Assembly: GCF_011420305.2 (NCBI RefSeq)
Contig: NZ_CP061769.1
Coordinates: forward strand, 186,001-250,000
Length of the DNA: 64,000 nt
Direction: 5' to 3'
Source: Nocardioides ochotonae
GTDB lineage: Bacteria > Actinomycetota > Actinomycetes > Propionibacteriales > Nocardioidaceae
Both the position numbers and the translations under genes were made by a program. Positions 51,199-64,000 of the stretch are shown here, piece after piece; position 1 is the first letter of the stretch, and each line of letters opens with the position of its first letter. The notes beneath the pieces were generated by a model. It searched no databases, was not told where the DNA came from, and saw only the letters and a list, made by a program, of their open reading frames with translations.

Positions 51199-51387
51199 AT
51201 GCGACACCTGCCCACCCCCAGGCCCGCGCGCGACGAGCGCGGGATCACGACCGCCGAGTACGCCGTCGGCACGGCCGCCGGCGCCGGACTGGCCGGCCTG
51301 CTCTACAAGCTGCTCACCGGCGGGTTCGGCGACAGGCTGCTCAAGACCCTGTTCGACCACGTGCTCGGCCTGCTGGGCATCGGATGA
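51199..51387 (+). CDS. Flp-like pilin, DUF4244 family
   Basis: A 62 aa prepilin (Rv3656c-like). After a basic leader the processing site DERG/ITTAEYAVG has Glu at +5 and Tyr at +6, the class-defining Flp motif, followed by a hydrophobic helix (TAAGAGLAGLLYKLL). Likely the major structural subunit of the Tad pilus. The AAGGAGG ribosome site four bases before the ATG is the strongest in this locus, consistent with high expression. No prepilin peptidase gene is in the window. Confidence 0.9.
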   Translation: MRHLPTPRPARDERGITTAEYAVGTAAGAGLAGLLYKLLTGGFGDRLLKTLFDHVLGLLGIG

Positions 51388-51776
51388 GGGCGGCCGGCTC
51401 CCGGTGGTCGCGCCGTCGCGGGCGCGGCGACCGCGGTGCGGCCACCGCGGAGCTGGCGCTGGTGCTGCCGCTCCTGGTGGCGGTGACGATCGGCCTGGTG
51501 TGGCTGCTCTCCGCGGGGCTGGCCCAGGTGCGCGCGGTGGACGCGGCGCGGGAGACCGCACGGATGGCGGCCCGCGGCGATCCCGACGCCGAGGCACTGG
51601 GCCGCGGACGCGCGGTGGCCGTGGCCGGCAGCGAGGTGACCCTGGTCCGGGCCGGCGGCGAGGTGCGGGTGGCCGTGCGGGGCACCGTCCACGGTCCCGG
51701 TGGCCTGTTCGGCGCGCTGCCGGGCATCCGGGTCGGCGCCGAGGCAGTGGCGGTCGACGAGGGGGCCGCCCCGTGA
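51384..51776 (+). CDS. TadE-like minor pilin
   Basis: A 130 aa pseudopilin with leader RGDRGAATAELALVLPLLVAV, where the Gly-Ala-Ala-Thr-Ala-Glu motif is the TadE signature. A single N-terminal helix precedes a small extracellular part with AARETARMAARGD. Start overlaps the pilin stop (ATGA). Confidence 0.88.
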   Translation: MRAAGSRWSRRRGRGDRGAATAELALVLPLLVAVTIGLVWLLSAGLAQVRAVDAARETARMAARGDPDAEALGRGRAVAVAGSEVTLVRAGGEVRVAVRGTVHGPGGLFGALPGIRVGAEAVAVDEGAAP

Positions 51777-52126
51777 TAGGCGCCGTGAGCCGCGACGAGC
51801 GCGGCGGGGCGAGCGTCCTCGCGGTCGCCCTGATCGGCCTGCTGATGCTCCTCGGCACGGCGCTGTCCGCCGTGACCGGCCTGGTGGTCGCTCACCGCCA
51901 GGCCCAGTCGGCCGCCGATCTCGCCGCGCTCGGCGCGGCCACCGCCCTCGCTGCCGGCCAGGACGGGTGCGCGCGGGGTGCCGGCGTCGCCGCGGCCAAC
52001 GGCGCGCGGCTGGTCGGGTGCGCGGTCCAGGGACGTGCGGTCCTCGTGCGGGTGCAGGCCGACGGGCCGTGGTGGCGGGGGAGCGGCGGCGACCCGACGG
52101 CCGAGGCGCGCGCCGGGCCGGAGTGA
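51773..52126 (+). CDS. Rv3654c-like Tad-associated protein (helix-plus-secreted)
   Basis: A 117 aa protein that begins VIGAVSRDERGGASVLAVALIGLLMLLG, another pseudopilin-like leader and helix, then AHRQAQSAADLAALGAATALA, the TadG/Rv3654c-type segment. Last gene of the Tad operon. Two cysteines in GQDGCARGAG and LVGCAVQG could form a disulfide. Extracytoplasmic role unknown. Confidence 0.84.
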   Translation: MIGAVSRDERGGASVLAVALIGLLMLLGTALSAVTGLVVAHRQAQSAADLAALGAATALAAGQDGCARGAGVAAANGARLVGCAVQGRAVLVRVQADGPWWRGSGGDPTAEARAGPE

Positions 52127-52177
52127 CCCGGCGGGTCCGGGCCACGACTCCGGGGCCGCCGGGGCGAGGATGTCGCC

Positions 52178-53386
52178 ATGAGCTTCGACGTCGACCGTGT
52201 CCGCGCGGACTTCCCGGCCCTCCAGCAGGGCGTCGCCTTCTTCGACGGGCCCGGCGGCACCCAGGTGCCGCGCCAGGTGGCCGAGGCGGTCGCGACCACG
52301 ATGACCTCCGGGATCTCCAACCGGGGCAGCGTCACGGCCGCCCAGCGGCGGGCCGACGCGGTGACCCTCGGGGCGCGCGCGGCGGTGGCCGACCTGCTCG
52401 GCTGCGACCCGGGTGGCGTGGTCTTCACCCGCTCCGCGACCCAGGCGACGTACGACGTGTCGCGGGCGCTCGCCAAGGAGTGGGGCCCGGGGGACGAGGT
52501 CGTGGTGACCCGCCTCGACCACGACTCCAACATCCGGCCCTGGGTGCAGGCCGCCGAGCGGGCCGGGGCGACGGTGCGCTGGGTCGGGTTCGACCAGAGG
52601 ACCGGTGAGCTCGGGGTCGAGGAGATCCGTGCCGCGCTGTCCGAGCGCACCCGGCTGGTGGCCGTGACCGCCGCGTCCAACGTGCTCGGCACCCGGCCCG
52701 ACGTCACCGCGCTCGCCGAGGCGGTGCACGAGTTCGGGGCGCTGCTCTACGTCGACGGGGTCCACCTGGCCCCGCACGCGCCGGTGGACGTCGCCGAGCT
52801 GGGCGCCGACTTCTTCGCCTGCTCGCCCTACAAGTTCTTCGGCCCGCACCACGGTCTCGTGGTCGCCGCCCCCGGGCTCTGGGAGCGGCTGCGCCCCGAC
52901 AAGCTGGTGCCGTCCTCCGACGCCGTGCCCGAGCGCTTCGAGCTCGGCACGCTGCCCTACGAGCTGCTCGCCGGCACCACCGCGGCGATCGACTTCATGG
53001 CGGGCCTCGCGCCGGGCGACACGCCCGAGGGTGACCGGCGGGCCCGGTTGCTGGCCTCGATGGGCGCCGTCGAGGAGCACGAGGGCCGCGTCTTCGAGCG
53101 GCTGCTCGACGGGTTGCGCGGGATCGACGCGATCACCCTGCACGGCGACCCGACCCGGCGGACGCCGACGGTGTTCTTCTCGGTCGCGGGGCGCTCGGGC
53201 CACGAGGTCCAGACCCACCTCGCGGCGCTCGGCGTGAACGCGCCGGCGAGCCACTTCTACGCGATCGAGGCGTCGCGGTGGCTCGGACTGGGCGACGACG
53301 GCGCCGTGCGCGCGGGTCTGGCGCCGTACACCAACGACGACGACGTCGACCGGCTGCTCACCGGGGTCGCCGAGCTGGCCCGCTAG
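52178..53386 (+). CDS. Cysteine-desulfurase-like aminotransferase class V
   Basis: A 402 aa PLP enzyme of the TIGR01976 group. The opening FFDGPGGTQVPRQV, the LDHDSNIRPW segment, and the PLP-lysine motif SPYKFFGPHHG are clear. Whether it desulfurises cysteine is not established for this subgroup, and no sulfur-transfer partner genes are adjacent. Confidence 0.9.
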   Translation: MSFDVDRVRADFPALQQGVAFFDGPGGTQVPRQVAEAVATTMTSGISNRGSVTAAQRRADAVTLGARAAVADLLGCDPGGVVFTRSATQATYDVSRALAKEWGPGDEVVVTRLDHDSNIRPWVQAAERAGATVRWVGFDQRTGELGVEEIRAALSERTRLVAVTAASNVLGTRPDVTALAEAVHEFGALLYVDGVHLAPHAPVDVAELGADFFACSPYKFFGPHHGLVVAAPGLWERLRPDKLVPSSDAVPERFELGTLPYELLAGTTAAIDFMAGLAPGDTPEGDRRARLLASMGAVEEHEGRVFERLLDGLRGIDAITLHGDPTRRTPTVFFSVAGRSGHEVQTHLAALGVNAPASHFYAIEASRWLGLGDDGAVRAGLAPYTNDDDVDRLLTGVAELAR

Positions 53387-53407
53387 CCCGAACGGCCCGG
53401 GCGGGCC

Positions 53408-55768
53408 TCAGACGTCGCGGGGCGCGTGCTCGAGCAGCAGCTCCAGCAGCGCCACCGCGCCGGGCTTGTCGAGCGGGTTGTTCTGGTTGCCGCACTTGGG
53501 CGACTGGATGCAGGACGGGCAGCCCTCGACGCAGCCGCAGGCGGCGATCGTGTCGCGGGTCGCGGTCAGCCACTCCGACGCGGCGAGGTAGCCCCGCTCG
53601 GCGAAGCCGGCGCCGCCGGGGTGCCCGTCGTGCACGAAGACCGTCAGCTGCCCGGTGTCGGGGTGCAGCGCGGTCGAGACGCCGCCGATGTCCCAGCGGT
53701 CGCAGGTGGCGAAGAGCGGCAGCAGCCCGATCGAGCAGTGCTCGGCGGCGTGGGCGGCGCCGGGCAGGTCCGCGGGGAGGATCCCGCTCTCGGCGAGCAC
53801 GTCGGCCGGCACCGTCCACCACACCGCGGAGGTGGCCAGCGTGCGCTCGGGCAGGTCGAGCGGCTCCTCGGCGATCACCTCGCCGCTGGGGTGGCGGCGC
53901 TTGAGGAACGAGACGACCTGGTGGCGCACCTCGACGTCGCCGAAGGCGAGGCGGCACGGGCCCCAGGTGGTGTGCTGCCGCTCGGCGACGATGGCGATGT
54001 CGGTGATCTCGCGCGCCGAGGTGGAGTAGTCCGGCTCGGCGCGCACGATCTCGGCGACGTGCTCGTCGAGATCGAGCGAGGTCACCAGCCAGGTCTCGCC
54101 GCGGTGCACGTAGACGGCCCCCGGATGGGCCGCGGCGTGGGAGCTGGCGGCGTCGACGGTGCCGACCACCCGTCCCGTGTCCTGCTCGACGAGCTGGACG
54201 GGGCTGCCGCCGCTCGAGCGGATGTCGGCGAGGTCGGCGGCGCGCCTTCGGTCGGTCCAGAACCACCCGCGCGGGCGCCGACGCAGCAGCCCGATCTCGG
54301 TCAGGGAGTCGACCACCGCCCGGGCGTCGGGCCCGAAGAGCGGCAGGTCCTCCTCGGTCAGCGGCCGCTCCTGCGCGGCCGCGCACAGGTGCGGGCCGAG
54401 GACGTAGGGGTTGCCGGGATCGAAGACGGTGGCCTCGACGGGGCGGCCGAGCAGTGCCTCGGGGTGGTGCACGAGATAGGTGTCCAGCGGGTCGTCGCGG
54501 GCGACGAGCACCCCGATCGCGTCCTGCGCCCCGCGCCCGGCGCGGCCGACCTGCTGCCACAGGGCCGCACGTGTCCCGGGGAACCCGGCGATCAGCACCG
54601 CGTCGAGGCCGCTGATGTCGATGCCGAGCTCGAGGGCGTTGGTCGCCGCGAGGCCGGTGAGCTCGCCGCGGCGCAGCGCGTCCTCGATCGCGCGCCGTTC
54701 CTCGGGCAGGTAGCCGCCGCGGTACGCCGCGACCTGCCCGGCCAGCCTCGGGTCGACCTCGGCCAGCATCCCGGCCGCGCTCATCGCCACCTGCTCGGCG
54801 CCGCGGCGCGAGCGCACGAAGGCGAGCGTGCGCACCCCGGCGACCACCAGGTCGGCGAGCAGGTCGGCGGCCTCGGAGGAGGCCGCGCGTCGCACCGGGG
54901 CGCCGTTCTCGCCCGCGCCGGCGGTGAGCGGCGGCTCCCACAGCGCCAGCGAGAGCCGGCCGCGCGGTGAGGTGTCCTCGGTGACCGCCAGGACGTCTAG
55001 ACCAGTGAGTCGCTCGGCGGCGCGCTCCGGTTCGGCCACCGTGGCCGAGGCGAGGACGAACGTCGGATGGGCGCCGTAGTGGGCACAGATGCGGCGCAGT
55101 CGGCGCAGCACGTGGGAGACGTGAGCGCCGAACACGCCGCGGTAGTGGTGGCACTCGTCGATCACGACGTAGCGCAGCGAGCCCAGGAACGCCGCCCACC
55201 GCTCGTGCCCGGGCAGCAGCGAGCGGTGCAGCATGTCGGGGTTGGTCAGGATGTATTCGCCGTGGTCGCGGGCCCAGTCGCGCTGCTCGCGGCCGCTGTC
55301 ACCGTCGTGGGTCGTGATCCGCACGTCGAGGCCGAGCCCGGACATCGAGTGCAGCTGGTCCTGGGCCAGCGCCTTGGTCGGGGCGACGTAGAGCACGGTG
55401 GCGCCGCGCCGCTCGCGCGGGCGCCGGGCGGCGCGGATGTCGGTGAGCGCCGGGAGCTGGTAGGCCAGGGACTTGCCCGAGGCGGTGCCGGTGGACAGGA
55501 CGACGTGCTGGCCCTCGTGGGCGGCCTCGGCGGCCACCGCCTGGTGGCGCCACGGCGCCGCGACCCCGCGGGCGGCATAGGCGGCGACGACCTCGGGGTC
55601 CGCCCACGTCGGCCAGTCCGCGGCGATCCCCTCGCGCGCGGCCAGCGCCTCGAGGTGGACCAGCCGGTCCTCGCGCCCCGGGACCGACGCCAGGCGCTCG
55701 ACGAGCCCGGTCACGGGCGCGCCCCCCTCGCCCCCTGCGGGTCGCGGGAGGTGGAGCGAGACGGCCAT
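53408..55768 (-). CDS. DEAD/DEAH-box helicase with C-terminal DUF1998 cysteines (Rv3649-like)
   Basis: A 786 aa superfamily 2 helicase. Motif I reads VLSTGTASGKSLAYQ, motif II is VIDECHHYRG (DECH), motif III is LASATV, and motif VI-like QQVGRAGRGAQDA is present. The C-terminal cysteine cluster (ACGCVEGCPSCIQSPKCG) marks the DUF1998/MZB domain found in YprA/MrfA-like repair helicases. The ATG at 55768 is preferred over 164 further codons without family support. Probably acts in DNA repair. No mrfB-like exonuclease gene is adjacent. Confidence 0.92.
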   Translation of the reverse strand: MAVSLHLPRPAGGEGGAPVTGLVERLASVPGREDRLVHLEALAAREGIAADWPTWADPEVVAAYAARGVAAPWRHQAVAAEAAHEGQHVVLSTGTASGKSLAYQLPALTDIRAARRPRERRGATVLYVAPTKALAQDQLHSMSGLGLDVRITTHDGDSGREQRDWARDHGEYILTNPDMLHRSLLPGHERWAAFLGSLRYVVIDECHHYRGVFGAHVSHVLRRLRRICAHYGAHPTFVLASATVAEPERAAERLTGLDVLAVTEDTSPRGRLSLALWEPPLTAGAGENGAPVRRAASSEAADLLADLVVAGVRTLAFVRSRRGAEQVAMSAAGMLAEVDPRLAGQVAAYRGGYLPEERRAIEDALRRGELTGLAATNALELGIDISGLDAVLIAGFPGTRAALWQQVGRAGRGAQDAIGVLVARDDPLDTYLVHHPEALLGRPVEATVFDPGNPYVLGPHLCAAAQERPLTEEDLPLFGPDARAVVDSLTEIGLLRRRPRGWFWTDRRRAADLADIRSSGGSPVQLVEQDTGRVVGTVDAASSHAAAHPGAVYVHRGETWLVTSLDLDEHVAEIVRAEPDYSTSAREITDIAIVAERQHTTWGPCRLAFGDVEVRHQVVSFLKRRHPSGEVIAEEPLDLPERTLATSAVWWTVPADVLAESGILPADLPGAAHAAEHCSIGLLPLFATCDRWDIGGVSTALHPDTGQLTVFVHDGHPGGAGFAERGYLAASEWLTATRDTIAACGCVEGCPSCIQSPKCGNQNNPLDKPGAVALLELLLEHAPRDV

Positions 55769-55954
55769 GTCGGCAGTGTCGCAAACGGCGCCGACAGGCC
55801 CGGAATCCGGCGTATCGGCCGTGCGTCGTCCACCACTGGTGTGGTCGTGTCTGTGCGCAGAACGTGACCCCGTGGTTTCATATGGCAGGCCGGGTGTCGG
55901 GGCGGGGGACGTCTCGGTGGCCGGCTCGCTCAGCCCGCCTCTCGAGGAGTAACC

Positions 55955-56293
55955 GTGGACCTCACTCTTGCAACACGCGACGTCGATGGGAAGACCATCG
56001 TTGCCGTCGGTGGCGAGATCGACGTCTACACCGCCCCGAAGCTCCGTGACAAGATCACCGAGCTCGTTGCTGCGGGCGTCTATGACCTCGTGATCGACAT
56101 GGAGGCGGTGGAGTTCCTCGACTCCACCGGCCTGGGCGTGCTTGTCGGCGGACTCAAGAAGGTCCGCGCCCACGACGGCTCGCTGCACCTGGTCTGCACC
56201 CAGGACCGCCTGCTCAAGATCTTCCGCATCACCGGCCTGTCGAAGGTGTTCGTGATCCACGACTCCGCCGACGCCGCGCTCGCCGGCAGCTGA
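55955..56293 (+). CDS. STAS-domain anti-sigma factor antagonist (BldG/RsbV-like)
   Basis: A 112 aa STAS protein. The phospho-acceptor serine is in [18 protein letters not shown]. It binds and releases an anti-sigma kinase when unphosphorylated. GAGGAGT ribosome site before the GTG. A GTTT-N13-GGGTGT pair upstream (55875-55897) resembles a SigB/SigF-type promoter, which would make a feedback loop. The partner kinase is not in the window. Confidence 0.92.
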   Translation: MDLTLATRDVDGKTIVAVGGEIDVYTAPKLRDKITELVAAGVYDLVIDMEAVEFLDSTGLGVLVGGLKKVRAHDGSLHLVCTQDRLLKIFRITGLSKVFVIHDSADAALAGS

Positions 56294-56308
56294 CCTCCGC
56301 GTCCGCGC

Positions 56309-56335
56309 AGCCCGGTCCCCGTGAGGGGCCGGGCT
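56309..56335 (+). terminator. Terminator after the STAS gene
   Basis: Stem of 11 bp with one bulged T (AGCCCGGTCCCC against GGGGCCGGGCT), loop GTGA, 15 nt after the stop. Confidence 0.62.
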
Positions 56336-56459
56336 CGCCGTCGTGCCCGAAAGATCCTTCCGCGGGTCTGGTGTGACCTAGGTCTCATCTGCGTAGACTC
56401 CGGCTCGTTCCGGCGCTCGGACGCCGTGGAACGCATCCACCGGCAGCAGGAGGAAGCAC

Positions 56460-58850
<2,391 letters not shown>

Positions 58851-58924
58851 CGGGTCGCCCGCCCGTCGCTGCCCGGTCACTGGCAGGGCGGACGGCACCC
58901 TCCGAGGCGTCGGGCACGGACCCC

Positions 58925-58930
58925 TAGGCT
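58925..58930 (+). promoter_or_regulatory. -10 box of the methyltransferase gene
   Basis: TAGGCT, seven bases before the GTG at 58938; leaderless signature. Confidence 0.42.
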
Positions 58931-58937
58931 GGGGCCC

Positions 58938-60425
58938 GTGCCCGACACCGATCTGCCCGCACGACTCCGATCGGCCCTCGAGGCCGCCGACTTCACCTAC
59001 GACGCCGTCGCCGAGCTGCTCGGCCCCCGCGCGCACGACGCGCTGGCGCGCAACGAGACGACCCCGGGCGTACGCCGTACCGCCGGCGGCTCCCCGCTGG
59101 AGACGCTGGTGCGGCTGTTCCTGCTCCAGCAGACCGTCCCGCGCGCCGCGGCCGACGCCGCGCTGCCCGGCCTGGTCGACCGGCTCGCCGTGGAGGGCCT
59201 GATCGAGCAGTCGGTCAGCGAGGTCGCCGCGCGCCTGGACGTGCGGCCCTACGGCACCGACGCCGACGAGCCGCTGTGGGTGGTCAGTGACCTGACCCCC
59301 GGCCTCGACGGCGGCCCGCAGCGCGTCGGCCCCGACCACGTGCTCGGCATCAGCTCGGCCTCGACGTCGCTGGCCCAGCTGACGCTGCGCGACCAGGTCG
59401 GCCGCTCCCTGGACCTCGGCACCGGCTGCGGCGTGCAGGCGCTGCACCTCGCGCGCCACAGCGACGCGGTCGTCGCCACCGACGTCAACCAGCGCGCCCT
59501 GCGCATCACCCGCTTCAACGCCGCCCTCAACGGCGTCGCCGACGTCGTGGAGGTGCGCGACGGCTCGTTCTTCGAGCCGGTGCGCGAGGAGCGCTTCGAC
59601 CTGATCGCCACCAACCCGCCGTTCGTGATCTCCCCGGCGACCGGCGAACGGCTGGTCTACCGCGACAGCGGCCTCCCCGGCGACCGGGTCGTGGAGGACA
59701 TCGTCCGCGCCGCGCCGGCCCATCTGAACCCCGGCGGCTGGTGCCAGGTGCTGGCCAACTGGGTGATCAGTCGCGACCGGCCCTGGGACGAGCGGCTGCT
59801 GCCCTGGCTCGCCGACGACTGCGACGCCTTCGTCGTGCAGCGCGAGGTCCTCGACCCAGCGGCGTACGTCGAGCTGTGGCTCAAGGACGCCGGCCAGCAC
59901 GGCGCGGCGGACTACGTGCGCCGCTACGACACCTGGCTGTCGTGGTTCGACGAGCAGGGCATCGAGGCGGTCGGGTTCGGCTGGATCAACCTGCGCAAGC
60001 GGGCCGCCGGCGCCACCACGAACGCGGCCCGCGAGCTGCTGGAGTGGCCCTACGACGTCGAGCAGCCGGTCGCCCCGGCGATCGGCGCCTGGGGTGACGC
60101 GGTCGAGGTGCTCGACGACGGGATCGACGCGGGCAGCCGCCTGGTCGTGCGCGCGGACGTGCAGCAGGAGACCATCGGGGTGCCCGGTGCGGAGGACCCC
60201 GAGGCGCTGGTGCTGCGCCAGCAGCGCGGCCTGCGCCGCGCCCGCCGCGCCGACACCCTCGAGGCCGCGCTCGTCGGCGCCTGCGACGGCGAGCTGACCC
60301 TCGGGCAGATCCTCGACGCGCTCGCGCAGCTGCTCGAGCGCGACCCCGCCGAGGTGCGCGAGACCTACCTCCCCGTCGTCCGCGACCTGGTGGCCGAGGG
60401 CTTCCTCGAGCCGGCCGACGTCTAG
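58938..60425 (+). CDS. Large SAM-dependent methyltransferase with N-terminal domain
   Basis: A 495 aa protein. A helical N-terminal domain (about 1-130) precedes a small-domain N-methyltransferase core with SLDLGTGCGVQALHLARH and the catalytic ATNPPFVISP (NPPF tetrapeptide for N-methylation), as in PrmC/RsmC-type enzymes. A C-terminal helical region with ARRADTLEAALVGACDG follows. Substrate may be a ribosomal or release-factor residue or an RNA base; unassigned. Located between hppA and topA, as in many actinobacteria. Confidence 0.88.
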   Translation: MPDTDLPARLRSALEAADFTYDAVAELLGPRAHDALARNETTPGVRRTAGGSPLETLVRLFLLQQTVPRAAADAALPGLVDRLAVEGLIEQSVSEVAARLDVRPYGTDADEPLWVVSDLTPGLDGGPQRVGPDHVLGISSASTSLAQLTLRDQVGRSLDLGTGCGVQALHLARHSDAVVATDVNQRALRITRFNAALNGVADVVEVRDGSFFEPVREERFDLIATNPPFVISPATGERLVYRDSGLPGDRVVEDIVRAAPAHLNPGGWCQVLANWVISRDRPWDERLLPWLADDCDAFVVQREVLDPAAYVELWLKDAGQHGAADYVRRYDTWLSWFDEQGIEAVGFGWINLRKRAAGATTNAARELLEWPYDVEQPVAPAIGAWGDAVEVLDDGIDAGSRLVVRADVQQETIGVPGAEDPEALVLRQQRGLRRARRADTLEAALVGACDGELTLGQILDALAQLLERDPAEVRETYLPVVRDLVAEGFLEPADV

Positions 60426-60433
60426 GACCCCAC

Positions 60434-60458
60434 GGTCCCGCCCGCTACGGGCGGGACC
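60434..60458 (+). terminator. Terminator after the methyltransferase gene
   Basis: An 11-bp stem (GGTCCCGCCCG and complement) with a three-base loop CTA, nine bases beyond the stop. Confidence 0.7.
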
Positions 60459-60551
60459 TCCGACCAGCCGCGTGGCGGCTCGTGGGCAGCAGCGTCTCGG
60501 GCACGCGCTACCGTGAGCCGCTGACCGGCAGCACGAAGAGAAAGAGCAGAC

Positions 60552-63281
<2,730 letters not shown>

Positions 63282-63321
63282 CTCTCGGCCCCGCGCTGGT
63301 ACGGACCTGCCCCGCGACGAT

Positions 63322-63356
63322 GCCCGGTTTCTAAGACTTTGTCTTAGACTCCGGGC
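63322..63356. promoter_or_regulatory. Two-tier palindrome between topA and the secreted-protein gene
   Basis: TCTAAGAC-TTT-GTCTTAGA (63330-63348) is a perfect inverted repeat. It is nested within GCCCGG/CCGGGC arms (63322-63327 and 63351-63356) with two unpaired bases on each side. It lies 40 nt after topA and 40 nt before the next start. Hairpin plus TTCGTCCGTT could be a topA terminator; the AT-rich core looks more like a repressor operator for the downstream gene. Confidence 0.55.
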
Positions 63357-63395
63357 TTCGTCCGTTGGTGGAACACCCCAAGACCAGGAGCACCA

Positions 63396-64000
63396 TTGCG
63401 CACCGTCGCTGCAGCACTCGCCCTCACCGTGGCGGCCGGCCTCTCGTTCGCCGGCACCGCCGCGGCCACCTCCGCGGAGCCGCTCGCCCGCAAGGCTCCG
63501 GCCTACGGCGTCACCGCCTCGGTCTCCGGCCAGGCGATCGTCGGCCAGAAGGTCACGATCGCCGGCAAGGTCACCGGACCCGGCGCCGCCGGGTCCCCGG
63601 TCACCGTGCAGGTCCGCCACACCACCGGGGGCTGGAAGAAGGCGGCGACGGTGCGGACCAACGCGCGGTCGGCGTACACCGCCAAGATCGCGCTGACCAA
63701 GGCCGGCCGCACCTCGGTGCGGGTGCTCAAGCCCCGCTCGGCCCAGCGTTCCGCGGGGACCAGCAAGCCGGTGGTGCTCACCGTGCAGAAGTGGATCGAT
63801 CTGACCCGGGCGCCGCACCTGGCGGTGGCGGCGGGGTTCGCGAACCACAGCGCCACGATCGCCGGCACGCGCTATGCCTCGACCCTCCAGTCCGCCGGGT
63901 ACGGCATTTACGCCTTCGGCACCGGCGGTTCCTGCTCGCGGCTCGAGCTGCACCTCGGCTTCCTCGACGCGGACCGGACTCGGCTCACGAACGACGCCTC
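63396..64000 (+). CDS. Secreted protein with NPCBM-like C-terminal segment (partial, runs off window)
   Basis: Open to the window edge, at least 201 codons. The TTG start is chosen for an AGGAG ribosome site six bases upstream; the predicted signal peptide is LRTVAAALALTVAAGLSFAG with cleavage after TAAA. An Ig-like/bacterial fibronectin-type domain follows (about 35-130: VTIAGKVTGPGAAGSPVTVQV, TNARSAYTAKIALTKAG). Then WIDLTRAP starts a segment (SATIAGTRYASTLQSA, CSRLELHLGFLDADR) resembling the carbohydrate-binding NPCBM fold. Function unknown; a surface or carbohydrate-binding role is a guess. Confidence 0.72.
   Translation, partial: MRTVAAALALTVAAGLSFAGTAAATSAEPLARKAPAYGVTASVSGQAIVGQKVTIAGKVTGPGAAGSPVTVQVRHTTGGWKKAATVRTNARSAYTAKIALTKAGRTSVRVLKPRSAQRSAGTSKPVVLTVQKWIDLTRAPHLAVAAGFANHSATIAGTRYASTLQSAGYGIYAFGTGGSCSRLELHLGFLDADRTRLTNDA

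Overview
The window is chromosomal DNA of a high-GC actinobacterium. Third codon positions are almost all G or C, GTG starts are frequent, and WhiB, Ssd/Tad, BldG-like, MarP and DUF4244 genes are present. From memory, gene content and neighbourhoods follow the Mycobacterium tuberculosis Rv3641c-Rv3683 segment (topA, helicase, Tad genes, HAD phosphatase, acs, holin-like protein, marP, CoA pyrophosphatase, tlpA, nth, crp, MBL, ridA, DUF4177, two ArsA-like ATPases, whiB4, ponA2, metallophosphoesterase), rearranged and interrupted by accessory genes. A Nocardioides-like member of the Nocardioidaceae is the most likely source; this is inference. No prophage, insertion sequence, CRISPR array or rRNA is visible.

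Layout. 1-6.4 kb: the end of lysC, then asd, a Pro/Ala-rich membrane protein, tRNA-Pro(CGG), a metallophosphoesterase, YqeY, a class A penicillin-binding protein and a WhiB4-like regulator. 6.4-13.2 kb: two ArsA-type ATPases, an IclR regulator divergent from a two-subunit CoA transferase, an NAD(P)-binding protein and an MFS transporter. 13.2-20.7 kb: an NRAMP-superfamily protein without the usual metal motifs, a YdeI-like protein, and an ABC exporter next to a NarL-type two-component system. Two copies of a 47-bp hairpin repeat lie between exporter and regulator. 20.7-24.1 kb: DUF4177-RidA-NUDIX-MBL operon, then a DUF559/AbiEi-type gene framed by inverted arrays of a 21-bp repeat. 24.1-30.2 kb: beta-propeller membrane protein with a SigE-type sigma factor, Crp, and the nth-tlpA-nudix-marP operon. 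30.2-41.5 kb: holin-like protein, NhaA, acetate operon (DUF485-symporter-acs) with a Crp-like box, PucR regulator, and a LytS/LytTR-DUF485-like-symporter operon. 41.6-46.3 kb: methyltransferase, a Fic-fold protein with a degenerate active-site motif, and an Ssu/Tau-type ABC importer. 46.3-52.1 kb: HAD phosphatase and a minimal Tad locus (Ssd, TadA, TadB, TadC, Flp-like pilin, TadE, Rv3654c-like). 52.2-64 kb: cysteine-desulfurase-like enzyme, DEAH helicase, BldG-like anti-sigma antagonist, H+-pyrophosphatase, methyltransferase, topoisomerase I and the start of a secreted protein.

How the parts work together. Carbon-2 metabolism dominates the middle: DUF485, acetate symporter and acetyl-CoA synthetase form one operon, with a second symporter under its own LytTR system and a PucR regulator between them. 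The Crp gene lies 10 kb away, and a nearly perfect Crp-type palindrome sits just ahead of the acetate operon. Several operons use 4-nt ATGA/GTGA overlaps, so translational coupling is the rule.

The least explained signals are non-coding. First, a 3 x 21-bp repeat occurs as a solo copy near 1.87 kb and as an inverted pair around the DUF559 gene. Second, a 22-bp repeat family occurs at 1.9 and 41.6 kb, abutting gene 3' ends. Third are the twin 47-bp hairpins at 18.5-18.7 kb. Fourth is an interlocked inverted-repeat pair at 36.5 kb. Many genes also carry a TAnnnT box 6-8 nt before the start codon, a leaderless-transcript signature.
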